From Henckelia pumila (taxonomy: Eukaryota; Streptophyta; Magnoliopsida; Lamiales; Gesneriaceae), in NCBI RefSeq assembly GCF_033568475.1, contig NC_133122.1, positions 188,034,449-188,098,448 of the forward strand: DNA of 64,000 nt, given 5' to 3'. This document shows positions 22,739 through 35,048 of the stretch, piece after piece; the first letter of the stretch is position 1; the number at the start of each line of letters is the position of its first letter. The position numbers and the translations under genes were made by a program. The notes below the pieces were generated by a model. That model was not told where the DNA came from, searched no databases, and saw only the letters and a list, made by a program, of their open reading frames with translations.

Positions 22739-24252
22739 TCCATCCCTTCTTGAAAAGGATTTGTCCTCAAATTTTGATCATCACCTACATCAAACGGAGA
22801 TAAATCAGAAACATTAAAAGTAGCACTGACATTATACTCACCTGGCAAATCTAATTTGTAAGCATTGGCGTTGATGCGCTCCAATACTTGAAACGGTCCA
22901 TCGCCTCTGGGTAGAAGCTTTGAGCGCCGTTTTTCAGGAAACCGCTCTTTCCTCAAATGCAACCACACCCAATCTCCTGGTTCAAACACAACTCTCTTCT
23001 TTCCCTTATTTGTTTGCTTTGTATACTGCAAATTCTTTTTCTCAATGTTCGCCTTCACTTTTTCATGCAAATTTCTCACAAATTCCGCCTTTTTCTTACC
23101 ATCCATGTTAACCCTTTCACTCATAGGTAAAGACATCAAATCCAACGGGGTTAAAGGATTAAAATCATACACAATTTCAAAGGGTGAAAAATTTGTAGTA
23201 GAATGCACACTACGATTATATGCAAACTCAACAAATGGCAAACATTCTTCCCAACTCTTCAAATTCTTTTTAATTATAGTACGCAACAAAGTTCCTAACG
23301 TCCTATTAACAACTTCAGTTTGACCATCCGTTTGAAGATGACAAGTAGTCGAAAACAGTAATTTAGTACCAAGTTTGCACCATAATGTTTTCCAAAAGTA
23401 GCTCAAAAAACAAGTATCTCTATCAGACACAATACTCCTAGACATGCCATGCAATCTAACAATTTCATTAAAGAACAAGTCCGCAACATGAGATGCATCA
23501 TCAGATTTATGACACGCAATAAAATGAGCCATCTTAGAAAATCTATCAACCACAACAAAAATTGAATCCCTCCCCTTCTTAGATCTCGGTAGTCCTAAAA
23601 CAAAGTCCATAGAGATATCTACCCACGGTTCACTAGGAACAGGAAGTGGAGTATACAAACCATGTGGTTGTTGTCTAGACTTTGCTTTCCTATAAGTCAC
23701 ACATCTTTCGCAAATTTTCTCAACATCATGCTTCATATGTGGCCAATAAAAATGTTCATGCAAAGTTTCATAAGTTTTAGCCACTCCAAAATGCCCCATT
23801 AAACCACCCCCATGTGATTCCTTAACAAGTAATTCACGAATAGATGACTTAGGAACACACAACTTATCCTCCTTAAACAAATACCCATCATGCATGAAGA
23901 ATTTATCTTTTGGACCATGCAAACATGACGCATACATCTCACCAAAATCAAGATCACTAGGATATAACTCTTTCACATACTCAAATCCTAAGAATTTAGA
24001 ATCTAGAGTAGATAAAAGTACATACCTTCGTGATAGAGCATCCGCTACCACATTTTCCTTCCCTTGCTTGTATTTGATAACGTAGGAAAAAGTTTCCACA
24101 AACGCCACCCACTTGGCATGTCTCTTGTTCAGCTTTTGTTGTCCTTTGAGATGCTTCAAAGACTCATGATCTGTATGAATCACAAATTTTTTTGGTCTCA
24201 AATAGTGTTGCCATGTCTCAAATACCCTTACCAACGCATAAAAATCCTTGTC
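22417..24252 (-). CDS. Gypsy RNase H C-terminus, integrase and tail (runs into the LTR)
   Basis: Begins after a stop at 24253-24255. The RNase H end has [17 protein letters not shown]-like spacing ([10 protein letters not shown]) and ADALSRR. The integrase zinc finger is H...H...[12 protein letters not shown]. The catalytic core has [28 protein letters not shown] and [10 protein letters not shown]. The '[17 protein letters not shown]' segment and a Pro-rich tail follow. Length and order are normal for plant gypsy integrase and the frame is open for 605 codons, so this part was under selection until recently. The frame crosses 22738 into the 3' LTR and ends at 22417. Confidence 0.85.
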   Translation of the reverse strand, partial: DKDFYALVRVFETWQHYLRPKKFVIHTDHESLKHLKGQQKLNKRHAKWVAFVETFSYVIKYKQGKENVVADALSRRYVLLSTLDSKFLGFEYVKELYPSDLDFGEMYASCLHGPKDKFFMHDGYLFKEDKLCVPKSSIRELLVKESHGGGLMGHFGVAKTYETLHEHFYWPHMKHDVEKICERCVTYRKAKSRQQPHGLYTPLPVPSEPWVDISMDFVLGLPRSKKGRDSIFVVVDRFSKMAHFIACHKSDDASHVADLFFNEIVRLHGMSRSIVSDRDTCFLSYFWKTLWCKLGTKLLFSTTCHLQTDGQTEVVNRTLGTLLRTIIKKNLKSWEECLPFVEFAYNRSVHSTTNFSPFEIVYDFNPLTPLDLMSLPMSERVNMDGKKKAEFVRNLHEKVKANIEKKNLQYTKQTNKGKKRVVFEPGDWVWLHLRKERFPEKRRSKLLPRGDGPFQVLERINANAYKLDLPGEYNVSATFNVSDLSPFDVGDDQNLRTNPFQEGMDDAIMDGSHADQVTKDPLEIPRGPVTRGRAQKFKEALQSLLLKTQEGVGFLDIQFGGSYNLIEVKGGQESEEIEDPARSQGAPVPQTRAPAPLFCEEEARPRLRMPN

Positions 24253-25488
24253 TTAGGTAGGATAATTCAAGGACGCCCCACTTAGCTTCTCACTGAAGTA
24301 TGCAATCGGTCTCCCACCTTGCATCAAGACACCTCCAATCCCTACACCTGATGCATCACATTCAATTTCAAAGGTATTAGAAAAATCAGGTAAAACAAGT
24401 AAAAGAGCATTAATTAATTTATGCTTGACAATATTAAAAGACTTCTCTTGCTCCTCGCCCCAATGGAATGGAACGTTCTTTTTGATCACCACAGTCATAG
24501 GTGCTGCCAAAGTACTGAAATCTTTCACAAATCTCCTATAGAAACTTGCAAGGCCCTGAAAACTTCGAACTTGACCAATAGAAGTAGGCGTTGGCCAATC
24601 TCGAATTGCACTTACCTTGTCCTCATCAACTCTGACACCTTGGGAACTCACAACAAAGCCAAGAAACACAAGTTCTTTTGTACAAAACGCACACTTTTTC
24701 AAGTTAGCATACAAATGTTCAGCTTTTAGTGTGATTAGCACAATTCTCAAGTGTTCGACATGCTCATCCAAATTTTTGCTATACACCAAGATATCATCAA
24801 AATATACCACAACAAATTTTCCAATATAAGCACGCAACACATGATTCATCAATCTCATAAAAGTGCTAGGTGCATTAGTTAGTCCAAAGGGCATAACTAA
24901 CCACTCATACAAGCCATATTTAGTTTTAAAAGCAGTTTTCCACTCATCACTTTCTCTCATCCTAATTTGATGGTAACCACTTTTTAAATAAATTTTACTA
25001 AAGACGCTAGAACCATTCAACTCATCCAACATATCATCTAGTCTAGGAATAGGATGCCTATACTTGATGGTAATGTTATTAATGGCTCTACAATCCACAC
25101 ACATTCTCCATGAACCGTCTTTCTTAGGAACCAACAAAACGGGCACTGCACAAGGAGACATAGACTCACGTATAAACCCCTTATCAAGAAGTTCACTTAC
25201 CTGCCTTTGTAGTTCTTTTGTTTCCTCCGGGTTGCTCCTATACGCTGGACGGTTTGGCAACGCACTTCCGGGCACAAAATCAATTTGATGCTCAATCCCC
25301 CTCAAAGGTGGTAATCCTTGAGGCAAATCCTCTGAAAATAAATCTTCAAATTCCTGCAAAAGAGAAACAACATTGCTCGAAAGATTTCCGGCTATATCAC
25401 TTGTGTTAAGGAGAAACTCCTTATAGAAAATCAACACAAGTGGAGTATGCTCATGTAAAATCTCTCGCAACTCACTCTTTTGGGCCAT
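24253..25488 (-). CDS. Gypsy reverse transcriptase / RNase H N-terminus
   Basis: A 411-codon open stretch. RT motifs in order: [66 protein letters not shown] (the YxDD site reads YFDD), [10 protein letters not shown], then [20 protein letters not shown] and RNase H start [18 protein letters not shown]. All key residues are present, though '[11 protein letters not shown]' replaces the usual SKIDL, losing the first catalytic Asp. It ends at an in-frame TAG shared with the next block. Confidence 0.9.
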   Translation of the reverse strand: MAQKSELREILHEHTPLVLIFYKEFLLNTSDIAGNLSSNVVSLLQEFEDLFSEDLPQGLPPLRGIEHQIDFVPGSALPNRPAYRSNPEETKELQRQVSELLDKGFIRESMSPCAVPVLLVPKKDGSWRMCVDCRAINNITIKYRHPIPRLDDMLDELNGSSVFSKIYLKSGYHQIRMRESDEWKTAFKTKYGLYEWLVMPFGLTNAPSTFMRLMNHVLRAYIGKFVVVYFDDILVYSKNLDEHVEHLRIVLITLKAEHLYANLKKCAFCTKELVFLGFVVSSQGVRVDEDKVSAIRDWPTPTSIGQVRSFQGLASFYRRFVKDFSTLAAPMTVVIKKNVPFHWGEEQEKSFNIVKHKLINALLLVLPDFSNTFEIECDASGVGIGGVLMQGGRPIAYFSEKLSGASLNYPT

Positions 25489-25617
25489 AAATATTTTTTT
25501 ATCGGCATCTTTTCTCTCAATTTCTTATTCATCTTTTTTTCTCTGAATCATTTTTTTTCTAAGGCCATCTCACTTTTTTTTTTACTCTTTTTTTCGGCCT
25601 CTTCTTTCTTTTTCTTT

Positions 25618-26202
25618 TTAGAGATGGTCCTCCAACACTTGCTTTGGAGTCATAGGTAATAATACAATAGGCTCTTTTTTCAAGGTAAAAGAATAACGAT
25701 TTTTAAAACCGTCATGTATCACCTTTCTATCAAATTGCCACGGCCTACCCAACAAAATATGACAGGCTTGCATAGGCACCACATCACACAACACTTCATC
25801 TACATACTTACCAATGGAAAACGGTACTACCACCTGCTTATGCACTCTCACCTCCGAGCTATCATTAAACCACTGCAATTTATAAGGTTGAGGATGCTTT
25901 ATAACAGGCAAACTCAACTTTTCCACCAGCTCATAACTCGCTACATTAGTGCAACTCCCACTATCAATAATAACACTACATACTTTGTTATTCACAAAGA
26001 ATCTAGTATGGAATAAATTCTCCCTTTGAGTTTCTTCGTCCTCCTTTTGTTGTACATTCAACACTCTCCTGGTCACTAACAATTCTCCAACCACCGCATC
26101 ATAACCCTCTTCATCAGGATCCTCCAACGCAAGCATACTATCATATTTCTCATCCTCATTCTCCGACTCAATCTCACCACCAGCATTCATAATCATAATT
26201 TT
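25618..26202 (-). pseudogene. Gypsy aspartic protease region
   Basis: In frame with gag and RT, bounded by stops at about 26203 and 25618. The protease active site is DSGS in VIIDSGSCTNVAS, followed by HILLGRPWQFDRK. It cleaves the gag-pol polyprotein. A Lys/Glu-rich low-complexity linker (25500-25617) joins it to RT. Confidence 0.85.
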
Positions 26203-27258
26203 TTAATTAGGACACTGACTGGCAATATGACCAAGTCCTTGACATCTAAAACATTTAATATCCCTAGAACGAGTATTAGTAGTTTCAGGTGTACCTTTAC
26301 CCACTTGTTTTGGTGCCTCCAATTTGGTGTCAAATTTTGGCTTGGATACCGACTTGTTGTCCTCCCATTTTGCAACGCTTGGACGCCAAGGAGTTGACGA
26401 TCCTCCACCGATAGGAAGTCGACCAGCTCCTCTCCTCTTGAGCTGCTGCTCCACCTTCATGGATGTCTGCACCATCTCATCCAAATCAAAACAGTGGCGA
26501 AGCTCCACTTGATCTTGGATTTCTCTATTCAAACTGCACAAACATCTGGCCATGGTAGCTTCATTATCCTCCTCAATGTTGGCCCGGATCATCGTGGTTT
26601 CCAACTCCTTGTAGTAATCCTCCACGCTTCATGGACCTTGCTTTAGAGTTTGTAATCGCCTGTACATGTCACGATAATAATAGTTAGGCACAAACCGCTT
26701 CTTCATGACATGCTTCATCTCCTCCCACGTCTCAATAGGCGGCTCTCCACACCTCCTTCTAATGGTCACTAATTGATCCCACCAGATTAACGCATAGTCT
26801 ACAAACTCAACCACTGCCAACCTCACTTTCTTAAGGTCAGAATAGTGATGGCAATCAAACACAAACTCCACACGCTTCTCCCATTCCAAATACGCCTCCG
26901 GGTCAGACTTCCCATGAAACGCTGGAATTTTCATCTTAATACTACTAATATTTACATCCTCCTTACTGCACTCCGTATGTTTTCCTCGTACTGCTTCTCG
27001 CCTATGTCTAACCCCATGTACTCTTCTCTCTCCATCCCAATTCTCATCAAAACTCTCCTCATCTCCTTCAAAATTATTCCCCTTCCTATCTTTATTTTTT
27101 TTTCCACTACCACTACTCTCCTCCAATCTACTCATCCGCTCATGAAGAGGTTCCAACTCCGACCTCATCACCCTAGTAAATTTCCCCATCAACGCCTCCA
27201 TTTGAACCTTGGAAATTCCTTGGTTCACACTTTTACTAGCATCTTTATTAGGATTCAT
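26203..27258 (-). pseudogene. Gypsy gag with one internal stop
   Basis: The start chosen is ATG at 27258 (MNPNKDASKS), though the frame is open to 27309. The capsid part includes FHGKSDPEAYLEWEKRVEFV and WDQLVTIRRR. TGA at 26627-26629 interrupts '...LKQGP / SVEDYYKE'; a CGA-to-TGA change would explain it. The zinc knuckle CFRCQGLGHIASQC is intact (C-x2-C-x4-H-x4-C). A leader of about 500 bases (27259-27761) with no ORF separates gag from the primer site. Confidence 0.85.
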
Positions 27259-27776
27259 GGTACCTGCAAGAAAAAGGTTAGTAGTAAAATTCCTCACACA
27301 AGTTCTCACAGATCACTCCAAACGAATCACTCCAACACTCTTTTTCTTTCCACTCAATTTATGTAGGCTTTTGCTTTGTGTAAAAGTGAATCAAACTCTC
27401 AAGTTCACAACTTTTAGACGCTTGAAGATCGATTCTCGAAGATCGACAAAAACAAGAAGAAGAAATTTATGGATGCTCGAATTTTGACTCGCACCCAAGG
27501 ATGAACAAGAACAAAAATTGTCCACAAGTTATCTTGCTTCTTCTATATTATTATTATTTTTTTTTTGAAGCCCCCTTTTTTTTTTAATTTATAACTTGTA
27601 GCACAAGACACGAGACTTGGATAACAAGTTTGAAAGAATGACACAAAAATTTGAGATGAGATAGATGAAGAACGAAGAACGACGAACGATGAACGAAGAA
27701 TGAAGAACGAAGAAAGTATATAGATTAAAGAAGGATACGACTTACTTGAATCAAAACCTTAGGCTTTGATACCAAA

Positions 27777-28665
27777 TGATATGAATCTTATGTATGAAAG
27801 GCAACACGATTTCAACGAATCTCACCTCAATTAGATAACAAAAGAATTCAAAGATTTTTGTCCCGACTTTGAAACAAGTAACAGATTTTGGAATCTCCAC
27901 CATAAGTTGAACCTGTAACTAGCAAAAGAGAATTCACGATAGAAAACAATCGAAGATTCAAATTAGACCTTCAAAGGAACCTGTCTTTGACAACCCAATT
28001 GAAAATCGATTGACAAACGCCACAAAGCTATGGAACTTTGATAAGTTTGATTTTGGGTAAAGCAAAAGCTTTGATAAAATTCTAAAAAAAATTTTGTATT
28101 GAATAATCAATAATCTGAAAATCTTAGTTATCATTAAAATAATGAATGTTGTAGTACTTATATTACAACCCTAAAGTTTTCTAGTAGGAATAAAAGACCT
28201 AAAATAAACAAAGTAAATCCAAAATATTAAAAATCCCGAACACACACACAAAAACCTTTGGTGCATGTAAAAGGTCATGGCGCGGGCGCGCCGAAGTTGC
28301 GCAGACAATGGCGCGGGCGCGCGATAAGGTAGCATGGGTGCTCCGAGAGTTCGCAAAAACATCGTCAATTTGGCATCCGTAAGCGCGGGCACGCTTCTTC
28401 TTCGCAAAATAATGGCGCGGGCGCGCCTTTGCTTCGAGCAGGGTCTTCAATTTTTTCACTTTCTTGACCTCCTTTGACCTCAATAAGATTATAACTTCCT
28501 CCAAATTGAATATCAAGAAATCCAACGCCCTCTTATGTCTTCAGCAACAAAGATTGAAGTGCTTCCTTAAACTTCTGAGCTCGGCCTCTCGTAATCGGTC
28601 CTCGTGGTATCTCCAACGGATCCTTAGTCACTTGATCAGCATGCGAGCCATCCATGATCGCATCA
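27777..28665 (-). repeat. 5' LTR of the inserted gypsy element
   Basis: 889 bases, same ends as 21786-22738, with the primer site just to its left. Confidence 0.9.
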
Positions 28666-28670
28666 CCTTA

Positions 28671-29899
28671 GGTGTTATAGTTTGGTTTTAACCTAGACCA
28701 TTTAAATTCTGGAACCATGAAGTTTATGGCATAGGATGGTGATAGGTTGATCAAGTAACAAGCAGTAGAGGCTGCCTCTGCCCAAAATTTAGAAGGTAGT
28801 CCACTCTCACTACGTATGCATCTCACCTTGTTCATGATAGTTCTATTCATGCGTTCTGCAACTCCGTTTTGTTGTGGTATATATGTGAAAGTCCTATGTC
28901 TAGCAATACCATTCTTAGCACAATATTCATCAAAATCATGATTGCAAAAATCCAATCCATTATATGTTCTTAATACCTTTATTTTGTTTCCAAATTGATT
29001 TTCAACTAATTTTTTCCATTCAACAAACTTACTAAAAGCTTGACCCTAGTTTTCAGAAAATAGATCCAAACCTTTCTAGAATAGTCATCAATTAAGAAAA
29101 TGAAATATTGGCATTTAGAGAGTGATTGAGGTACCTTAGAGGACCCCCAGAGATCATCATGTATGTAATCCAGAGGTGACTTTGTCTTGTGAGTGGCTGT
29201 ATTGAAGCTTAGTCTATGTGTCTTACCTAAGACACAATTCTCACAGAAGTCCAGTTTGCTGATTTGTTTGGAATCTAGCAGCCCTTGCTTGCACAACTCT
29301 TGTAGCCCTTTTAGGCTCATATGGCCGAGCCTTTGATGCCAAAGGAGTGTATGATTTTTATCAGATGCAGTCACATGAGTTTCAGATGATAATGTTATCC
29401 CTTGAAGCACATACAGTCCTTGTTTCAGGGTAGCTTTCATTATAACTAATGAACCCTTTACTACCTTAAGTATGCCTCCTTGTTCTTTGTAGCTTAAGCC
29501 CTTCTGATCTAAGGTACCTAAAGAGATTAAGTTTCTCTTTAGATCAGGAATATATCTTACTTCAGATAAGATCTTTACTGAGCCATCCCACATCTTTAGT
29601 TTTACTGATCCAGTACCATGAATCTTACATGATTCATTGTTTCCCAGCAACACATGACCTGTATTTACTTCTTCAAAGTCTGAAAACCAGTCCCTCCTAG
29701 GAGACATATGATAGGTACATCCTAAATCTAGAATCCATTCATCTTTTGGATCATCTATTGAAATAGTTAAGACCTCACCCTCTTCATATCCTTCCAACAG
29801 GTTTGCTGCATCAGTAGCATTGAATGTTCCTATCCTTGATTCACTTTCCTTTGAGGGAAGAATCTTCTTATATATCCTTCCTTCTTGAAAGACCAGCAA
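28671..29899 (-). pseudogene. Copia protease, pre-integrase and integrase core
   Basis: 29899-29006 gives the protease region 'WILDLGCTYHMSPRRDWF', where the usual D-S-G is D-L-G, a probable inactivating change. It continues with the pre-integrase 'LLWHQRLGHMSLKGLQEL' with CENCVLGKTHRLSF, and the integrase core start (LDYIHDDLWGSSKVP; FLIDDYSRKVWIYFLK). A short break follows at about 29000. 28955-28671 continues with QQNGVAERMNRTIM, the last catalytic Glu, up to the gypsy insertion. Confidence 0.85.
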
Positions 29900-30630
29900 T
29901 TCCTCTTTGGTCTTGACTTAGACCTTGATTTAGATCTCCATCTATTGCTCGAATTTTTTCTTTCAAGAGATCTCCCTCTAACATTTAACCCTTCACCAGC
30001 AGGCTTTTGAAGCTTTCCATTAGCCTTCAAGTCCAATTCCTTAGAATATGCAGCCCCTGTCACTTCTTCAAGGGTAAGTGTTTCCCTGCCATACTTCAAG
30101 GTATCCCTCAACTGATCATATGCTTTCGGTAGAGAGTTAAGTAGGAAGATTGCTTGGTCTTCCTCATCAATCTTCACCTCCATATTCTCAATATCAGATA
30201 ACAACTTGGTGAATTCATCAATGTTCTCATCAATGGACTTGCTTTCATCCATTTTGTAGCTATAAAACTTTTGTTTCAGATATATTCTATTGGGTAGTGC
30301 CTTTGTCATGTACAACTATTCCAGCTTCAGCCACATTTTAGCAGCTGTCTTCTCCCTAACAACCTTTCTGAGAATTTGATCACTCAAGCTAAGAACAATC
30401 GTGTTTCTTGCCTTCTTTAATATCTCAACATTGTTTTCTTTCATACTCGGAATAGCAGATTCACCTTGCAATGCATCATCCAATCCAAGATTTGCAAGAT
30501 GTGCAATCATCTTTTCTCTCCAAAGATTAAAGTCGTTCTTTCCATCAAATTTCTCCACCTCAAATCTCGAAGTGGACATCGTTAAAGAGTTCCCCTGGCC
30601 AGTAGACATCCTTCTCAAGAAAATCCTCAA
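29830..30630 (-). pseudogene. Copia gag (Tork-like) with one stop and a decayed zinc knuckle
   Basis: Frame from 30630 reads FEVEKFDGKNDFNLWREKM, then an in-frame TAG at 30316-30318, then PNRIYLKQKFYSYKMDE and AIFLLNSLPKAYDQLRDTL, a classic copia capsid order. The knuckle reads CWSFKKEGYIRRFF where C-x2-C-x4-H-x4-C is expected: two Cys are now Phe and the His is Tyr. It overlaps the start of the protease frame. Confidence 0.85.
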
Positions 30631-30726
30631 CGAGAGTCAATACAGAGATCTAGAATAAGAAGATTTGATGCAGCAAGATTCGAACCCTTGAGCCCAAGAT
30701 ATTAAATATCAGGCTCTGATACCACT

Positions 30727-31311
30727 TGTTGAAGCACAGAACACCAGAAAAAAAATACCACGCACAGCAGCAGAAAGCACACACAACCACAATGAAGACT
30801 AATAATAACCGAAAACATAAAAGCACAAGAACACAAGAGATTACTTGGTTCGGATTGAGATCAATCCTACATCCAAGGATCTGGGAATCTTCCCATGTGA
30901 ATTCACTACTCTACGACCAAATCAAGTTCAATACAATCGATTCTAATCTATAAACCTCAAGCTCAAATTACAGAGTCTTCGTCTATAGCAATCAAGAACC
31001 AGGAATGACAAAAGAATGATCTTCGAAGTTCCATCTCTCCTCAGTTGCTCTTCGAAGATGACTCTTTAATTCCAGATGGAAATCCCCTTTAAAGTTCTTC
31101 AGAGAACAAGATCGAACATGGAAGAGAGATAATAGATCTTAATCGTGATAACTCCTTATGCACCGATTAAAGCCCCTTAAACTGACTTTGAGCTAACTAA
31201 CGGCCATAACTAACCAAGATTATGTCCTAGCCATCATATCAAAGTTTTAACCTCTGGATTGATCCTAGCCGTCCAAAGAAACTTAATTCAAAGTCAACAC
31301 AAGTCATCACA
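30727..31311 (-). repeat. 5' LTR of the Tork-like copia element
   Basis: 585 bases, TG...CA, matches 17664-18247. GTTTA follows at 31312-31316. Confidence 0.9.
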
Positions 31312-32112
31312 GTTTAAACACATATCAATTATATTTACATCTGACAGCTGATGAATAATTTTATTAAGTACATTTAATTAGATAAATGACTGTTTGTTTA
31401 TCATTTGGTATCGTATTCAATCATTTGGATTTCATATTATTCACTATATATTTTTAATATTTTATTAAATTTTATTTATGCAAGTATGTAAATTGTATTT
31501 GTAAGTAACAACAATGATTAATATTGGATTTTACGAGGATGTGGTGGATGAAGCCTGAAGGTGCTCTACGAACCAGTTTGCTAATTTTTTATGTTAGATT
31601 TTGTTGCTTGTACTAGAACTAAATTTTTATGTATATGTTTTTAGAGCATAGCTATATGTAAGTTTTGTTTATTTGTAATATTGACTTGATAATTGGGAGA
31701 AGTCAAAATGACAATCATGTAACAGTACTTTGATTTTTATGAAAATTTTTATTTATGTTTCAATTTGATTTGTTATCTATGTGAATTTTGCGTCAGAACA
31801 GATTATTATTTCATAACATGGATTATTAAAATTAATACATAATAATTATATTTGTCATTGTAAAATTAATATAAAGACATTTTAAAAAGTCTTTTAAAAT
31901 AACAAATGATGACACTTTCAATGTTCTTATAAATTAGCATAAGAGACATTTATATATGTCACAATAGCTCAGTTAGTGAGACATTTTAAATAGCGTTTAT
32001 AAATGACCTATAGTGACAATTTTTGTTGTCCTTATAAATAAGCATATAAAGCATACATAAGTGTCAGTAAAAATGAACATTTCCTGACATTTTAAGTTGT
32101 TCTAAAGTCCTT
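31312..32112. other. CACTA right interior and subterminal region
   Basis: 31317-31850 is AT-rich with no clear gene; a short frame 'GFYEDVVDEA' then stop near 31530 may be the end of a captured gene. 31870-32100 carries TGACA/TGTC subterminal words. TCCTT at 32108-32112 is the family Y target duplication, repeated at 45961-45965. Confidence 0.55.
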
Positions 32113-34143
32113 TGTAGCACCTAAGATTTCATAATTTAAATTCCATGCCTAAAATTTTTTTTTTAATAATTATGATTTTAATTGCTTGGAATTAATTGCT
32201 TAAGCTTCCTTTAAAGTTCTAGTGCTCAAATATTTTAAGTTATTTATTACTGAAATTTTTGAAACAGTGACTTCCGGTTCCGGAATTTGGCGATGGTGGA
32301 TTTCGGCGGTAAATTCCAAGATTTGTTATTTTAAAAGCTTAGTAGGGAGGAAGGAGGAAATTTAGATGAGAGTTAAAAAGTTAGAAGTTTCCGGGTATCA
32401 AAAATCATTTTTCTTATTATTGCAATATTAGGCTTATTCTTTAAATTTTTCAAAAGTTAGAATTTCATAAACCCGGATTAGTAAAACCCAATTTAATATT
32501 TTAATTTGGGGTTTTTAAACTTAGGAATTTTATTAGTGTAAGTTAGTAGGCAAAGTTGTACTTTAAAGTTGTACTTTTAAAGCAACACTCACACCTACTT
32601 TTAATTACTTACACATATGCTTACACACACATGTACACACTACACACTCAACTTTTAAACACAAATTAAAACATTTTTGGGAAACCCTAGCCCCATTTCT
32701 ATCAAAAGAGCCGATTCCCTCCCCCCTCTCTTTTCCTTCTCTTCCCTTCCCTTCGGCTGTCCCCTTCTCCAAGCTCCAGTCGTCGCCGGAGGACCACCTA
32801 GGGAGGTTGTTCTTGAAGTTAGTCAAGTGTTTCCAGCCTTCATCCCTCTCATTTCGATTTTCTTGGGTTTTTGGTAGGCAAGGCAAGTATGAGCATTCCT
32901 TGGGCATTCAAACTAGCTATTATGTTCTTGTTCCTAGCTTTTTCTTAAATTTCAAAATGATTGTGATTTTTCAACATGTAGGGCTCTATTTTACCTCTGA
33001 AAATTCAGATTTGTATGTGTGATTTTTGAATTTATGCTTTAGCTTGGGTTTTAAGTTGTTGTATGGTGATTTGTGATTGGAGGCATGAGGTATTTTGAAT
33101 GTTTGATGTAATTTCGATTTTTACAGAAGTTGTGTGCCCTAGAATTCAAAAGTTTGCATGTGTAGGCTGGAATTGAAGTGAGTTTGAAGCATTTTAATGA
33201 TTTGCATTGGTCTTGATTGATTATTCATGAGTTTGACGCATTTTGGTGCATGATCATGTGATTTTTGAAATGTGGAGTTAGAGTGTGGTTGAGGGATGCC
33301 TAAGTGTTTGTGGAAAGTCCTAAGACATGTCTATAGGTGTGTTTGGTGGTTTGGAAGGAGTTAAAGGCAAGGGAAAAGGGTTTGGGATGGTTTCCTCCAA
33401 GTAGAAGGGTTGTAAGGTGTGATCTCCATGGGCAGGGCAGTATGGTTTTGGGGCAGCGGAGGAACTGAACGAGGTCTGGGCGTGTTTAGGGCTGGTCCTA
33501 GGTCTAGGTTATGATGTTGTGATCGCGTCGGTATAAAATGGGCTCGTTTCGGTTAAGTATTCAATGAGTTATGGGTTTTTTAAGTTGAGGTGTTGGTGCA
33601 GAATTTTTGGAAGAAATAAGGGGCTGTCCAAAGTTGAGTGGTGTATGCATTGCTTGAGCTGTCAAATGAGAATACAATCTGGTCCTAGTGGTTGTTGGTA
33701 GTGTATGGAGAGTGTTGGTTTGAGCGGGGTCGAATTCGGTTAAGGTAAGAATGAGATATGGCCTTTTGGGTGCGATTGCTCGGGTTATGCCTTGGTTGTG
33801 AGCAATAGAGTTAAGTATGGGGGGTGTCTTAGCACCTAGGGGCAGCCAGTCTCCCACCCTATGTCCACAATTTTTGAGTTGAGTTTCAATCCCTAAAGTT
33901 GCATATTCGTGTGCGTGAATCTCGTCTTCGATCCGACTAAAGGTTTACAAAAAAAGTATTTTCCATACATGCATACCTAGTATTTTTGAGTCGAGTCAAA
34001 GAAGTAAAAGAAAAATATTTTTCGAAGGAAGTGAATTGATTGTGACGAGAGGGGCAATGTTAGGTCGGGGGATGCCTCGGCTTACTTGCCAAATCAGAGG
34101 TTTTGGTAGGGGCCATGAGACATCTTGTTTTCCCCTACCCATA

Positions 34144-34275
34144 GAAGGGCAATGTGGGGCCGGGAGAAATTTCGGTGTCCTTGCCAAGAAGGGCAATGTG
34201 GGGCCGGGAGAAATTTCGGTGTCCTTGCCATAAAGGGGCAACGTCAGTCAGGAGAAATCTCGGCGTCTTGCCGGC
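34144..34275 (+). repeat. Tandem repeat, about 44 bp x 3
   Basis: Units start 'GAAGGGCAATGTGGGGCCGG' and continue 'GAGAAATTTCGGTGTCCTTGCCA'. Two copies are nearly identical and the third is diverged. The same array is in the 3' LTR remnant at about 39233-39360. Confidence 0.8.
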
Positions 34276-34588
34276 ATAGTGCACTGCAGCCATTGATCGA
34301 TCAAAACAGAGGGTCACAATTCAAGGATCTAAGTTCTCAGTTTTAGTTTAAATATCAGTTGACTCGTCTTATTGCATTCAGTTTTCAGTCATGCATGAGT
34401 TTCAGTTAAGTTAAGAAAGTTCAAGAGTTGCATAGTGTGAGTTGGCGTGTGTTCATCATTTACATGTTGTCTCATTCTCTTGTAGCATGCACATTTTTAC
34501 AGCTTAAGTTCAAGTATATTATGTACAGTATTTTGAGTATTACTGCAGTTATTTTAAACCCTTGTTATTACACTGTTTATACTTGCTG

Positions 34589-34604
34589 AGTCATTAGACT
34601 CACT
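34589..34604 (+). promoter_or_regulatory. Conserved LTR palindrome
   Basis: TGAGTCATTAGACTCA, a perfect 6-bp-arm inverted repeat with a 4-base loop. It is the same in the 3' LTR remnant (39674-39689) and recurs in reversed LTR pieces at about 60760 and 62965. The role is unknown; a bZIP-type site or an RNA hairpin are both possible. Confidence 0.5.
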
Positions 34605-35036
34605 ATGCTTGTTTGTTTTCCAGGTGAGGAGGAGTTCCTAGGGACCTAGGGGCAGGATCCTAGGGGTTGAGGCCGTCGGCGGTGCAAGGCCCGATGACCA
34701 TCGCTACTTTTAAGTTCCGCATAAGACTATGATTGTAGTAAAGAATTTTAGTTTGAGTACTTTCAGTTTAGCCAGGATGTGTTCTCTCTGTGCTTAAATT
34801 TTAGTCTTTCAAATTGTTATTGCTATTATTGCAACCGTGTGGGGTTGCCTTTTTCCTTTCGTGATTTATGATTATCGCAGTTAGGATTTTTACAAGTCTT
34901 TTATTTCATTTTGTTAGAATTGCTTTGTGTGACAGGGTGGCTTTGTTTACTTTCAGACAAGTCATGGCAAAATTTTTATAAATCCGTATTTTATTTATTA
35001 TTTAAATTTAAGTTTAGAGGTTAGGGTCGTTTCAGT

Positions 35037-35048
35037 TGGTATCAAAGC
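35037..35048 (+). other. Primer-binding site (initiator Met tRNA type)
   Basis: TGGTATCAAAGC two bases after the LTR end, one mismatch from the usual TGGTATCAGAGC. Confidence 0.8.

Larger units (their letters stand above)
21786..28665 (-). mobile_element. Ty3/gypsy element inserted in copia integrase
   Basis: LTRs at 21786-22738 and 27777-28665 both run TGATATGAATC...GATCGCATCA. The exact duplication CCTTA flanks the element (21781-21785 and 28666-28670). A primer site TGGTATCAAAGCC (minus, 27774-27762) lies beside the right LTR. Gag, protease, RT, RNase H and integrase follow from right to left in a single frame with several stops. The lineage is not certain; there is no clear chromodomain. 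Confidence 0.9.
17664..31311 (-). mobile_element. Ty1/copia element, Tork-like, minus strand, interrupted twice
   Basis: LTRs at 17664-18247 and 30727-31311 both run TGTTGAAGCAC...CATCACA and differ by a few percent by eye. The exact 5-bp duplication GTTTA flanks the element. On the minus strand, TGGTATCAGAGC (30723-30712) follows the right LTR as an initiator-Met primer site. Gene order from right to left is gag, protease, integrase, RT, RNase H (copia order). A Tork/Tnt1-like lineage is inferred from gag (FEVEKFDGKNDFNLWR) and LTR size. It carries a gypsy element in integrase and a solo LTR in RT. Confidence 0.9.
32113..35034 (+). repeat. 5' LTR of family Y gypsy element
   Basis: TG...CA ends. 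Contains a 44-bp tandem array (34144-34275), a palindrome TGAGTCATTAGACTCA (34589-34604), and a sequence 'TTTTCCAGGTGAGGAGG' nearby (34617-34632). Pieces recur at 38153-39813/45652-45960, 61420-62534 and, reversed, 62535-63352. Confidence 0.85.

Noticed and set aside
32605-32907. 100-codon minus-strand frame in the family Y LTR
   Set aside because: It arises from C- and CT-rich leader sequence; the same region in the copy at 61800-62050 does not preserve the frame.
33561-33857. Open frames on both strands in the family Y LTR, repeated near 38653-38922
   Set aside because: Their repetition reflects two copies of an LTR, not a conserved gene. Frames differ between copies.
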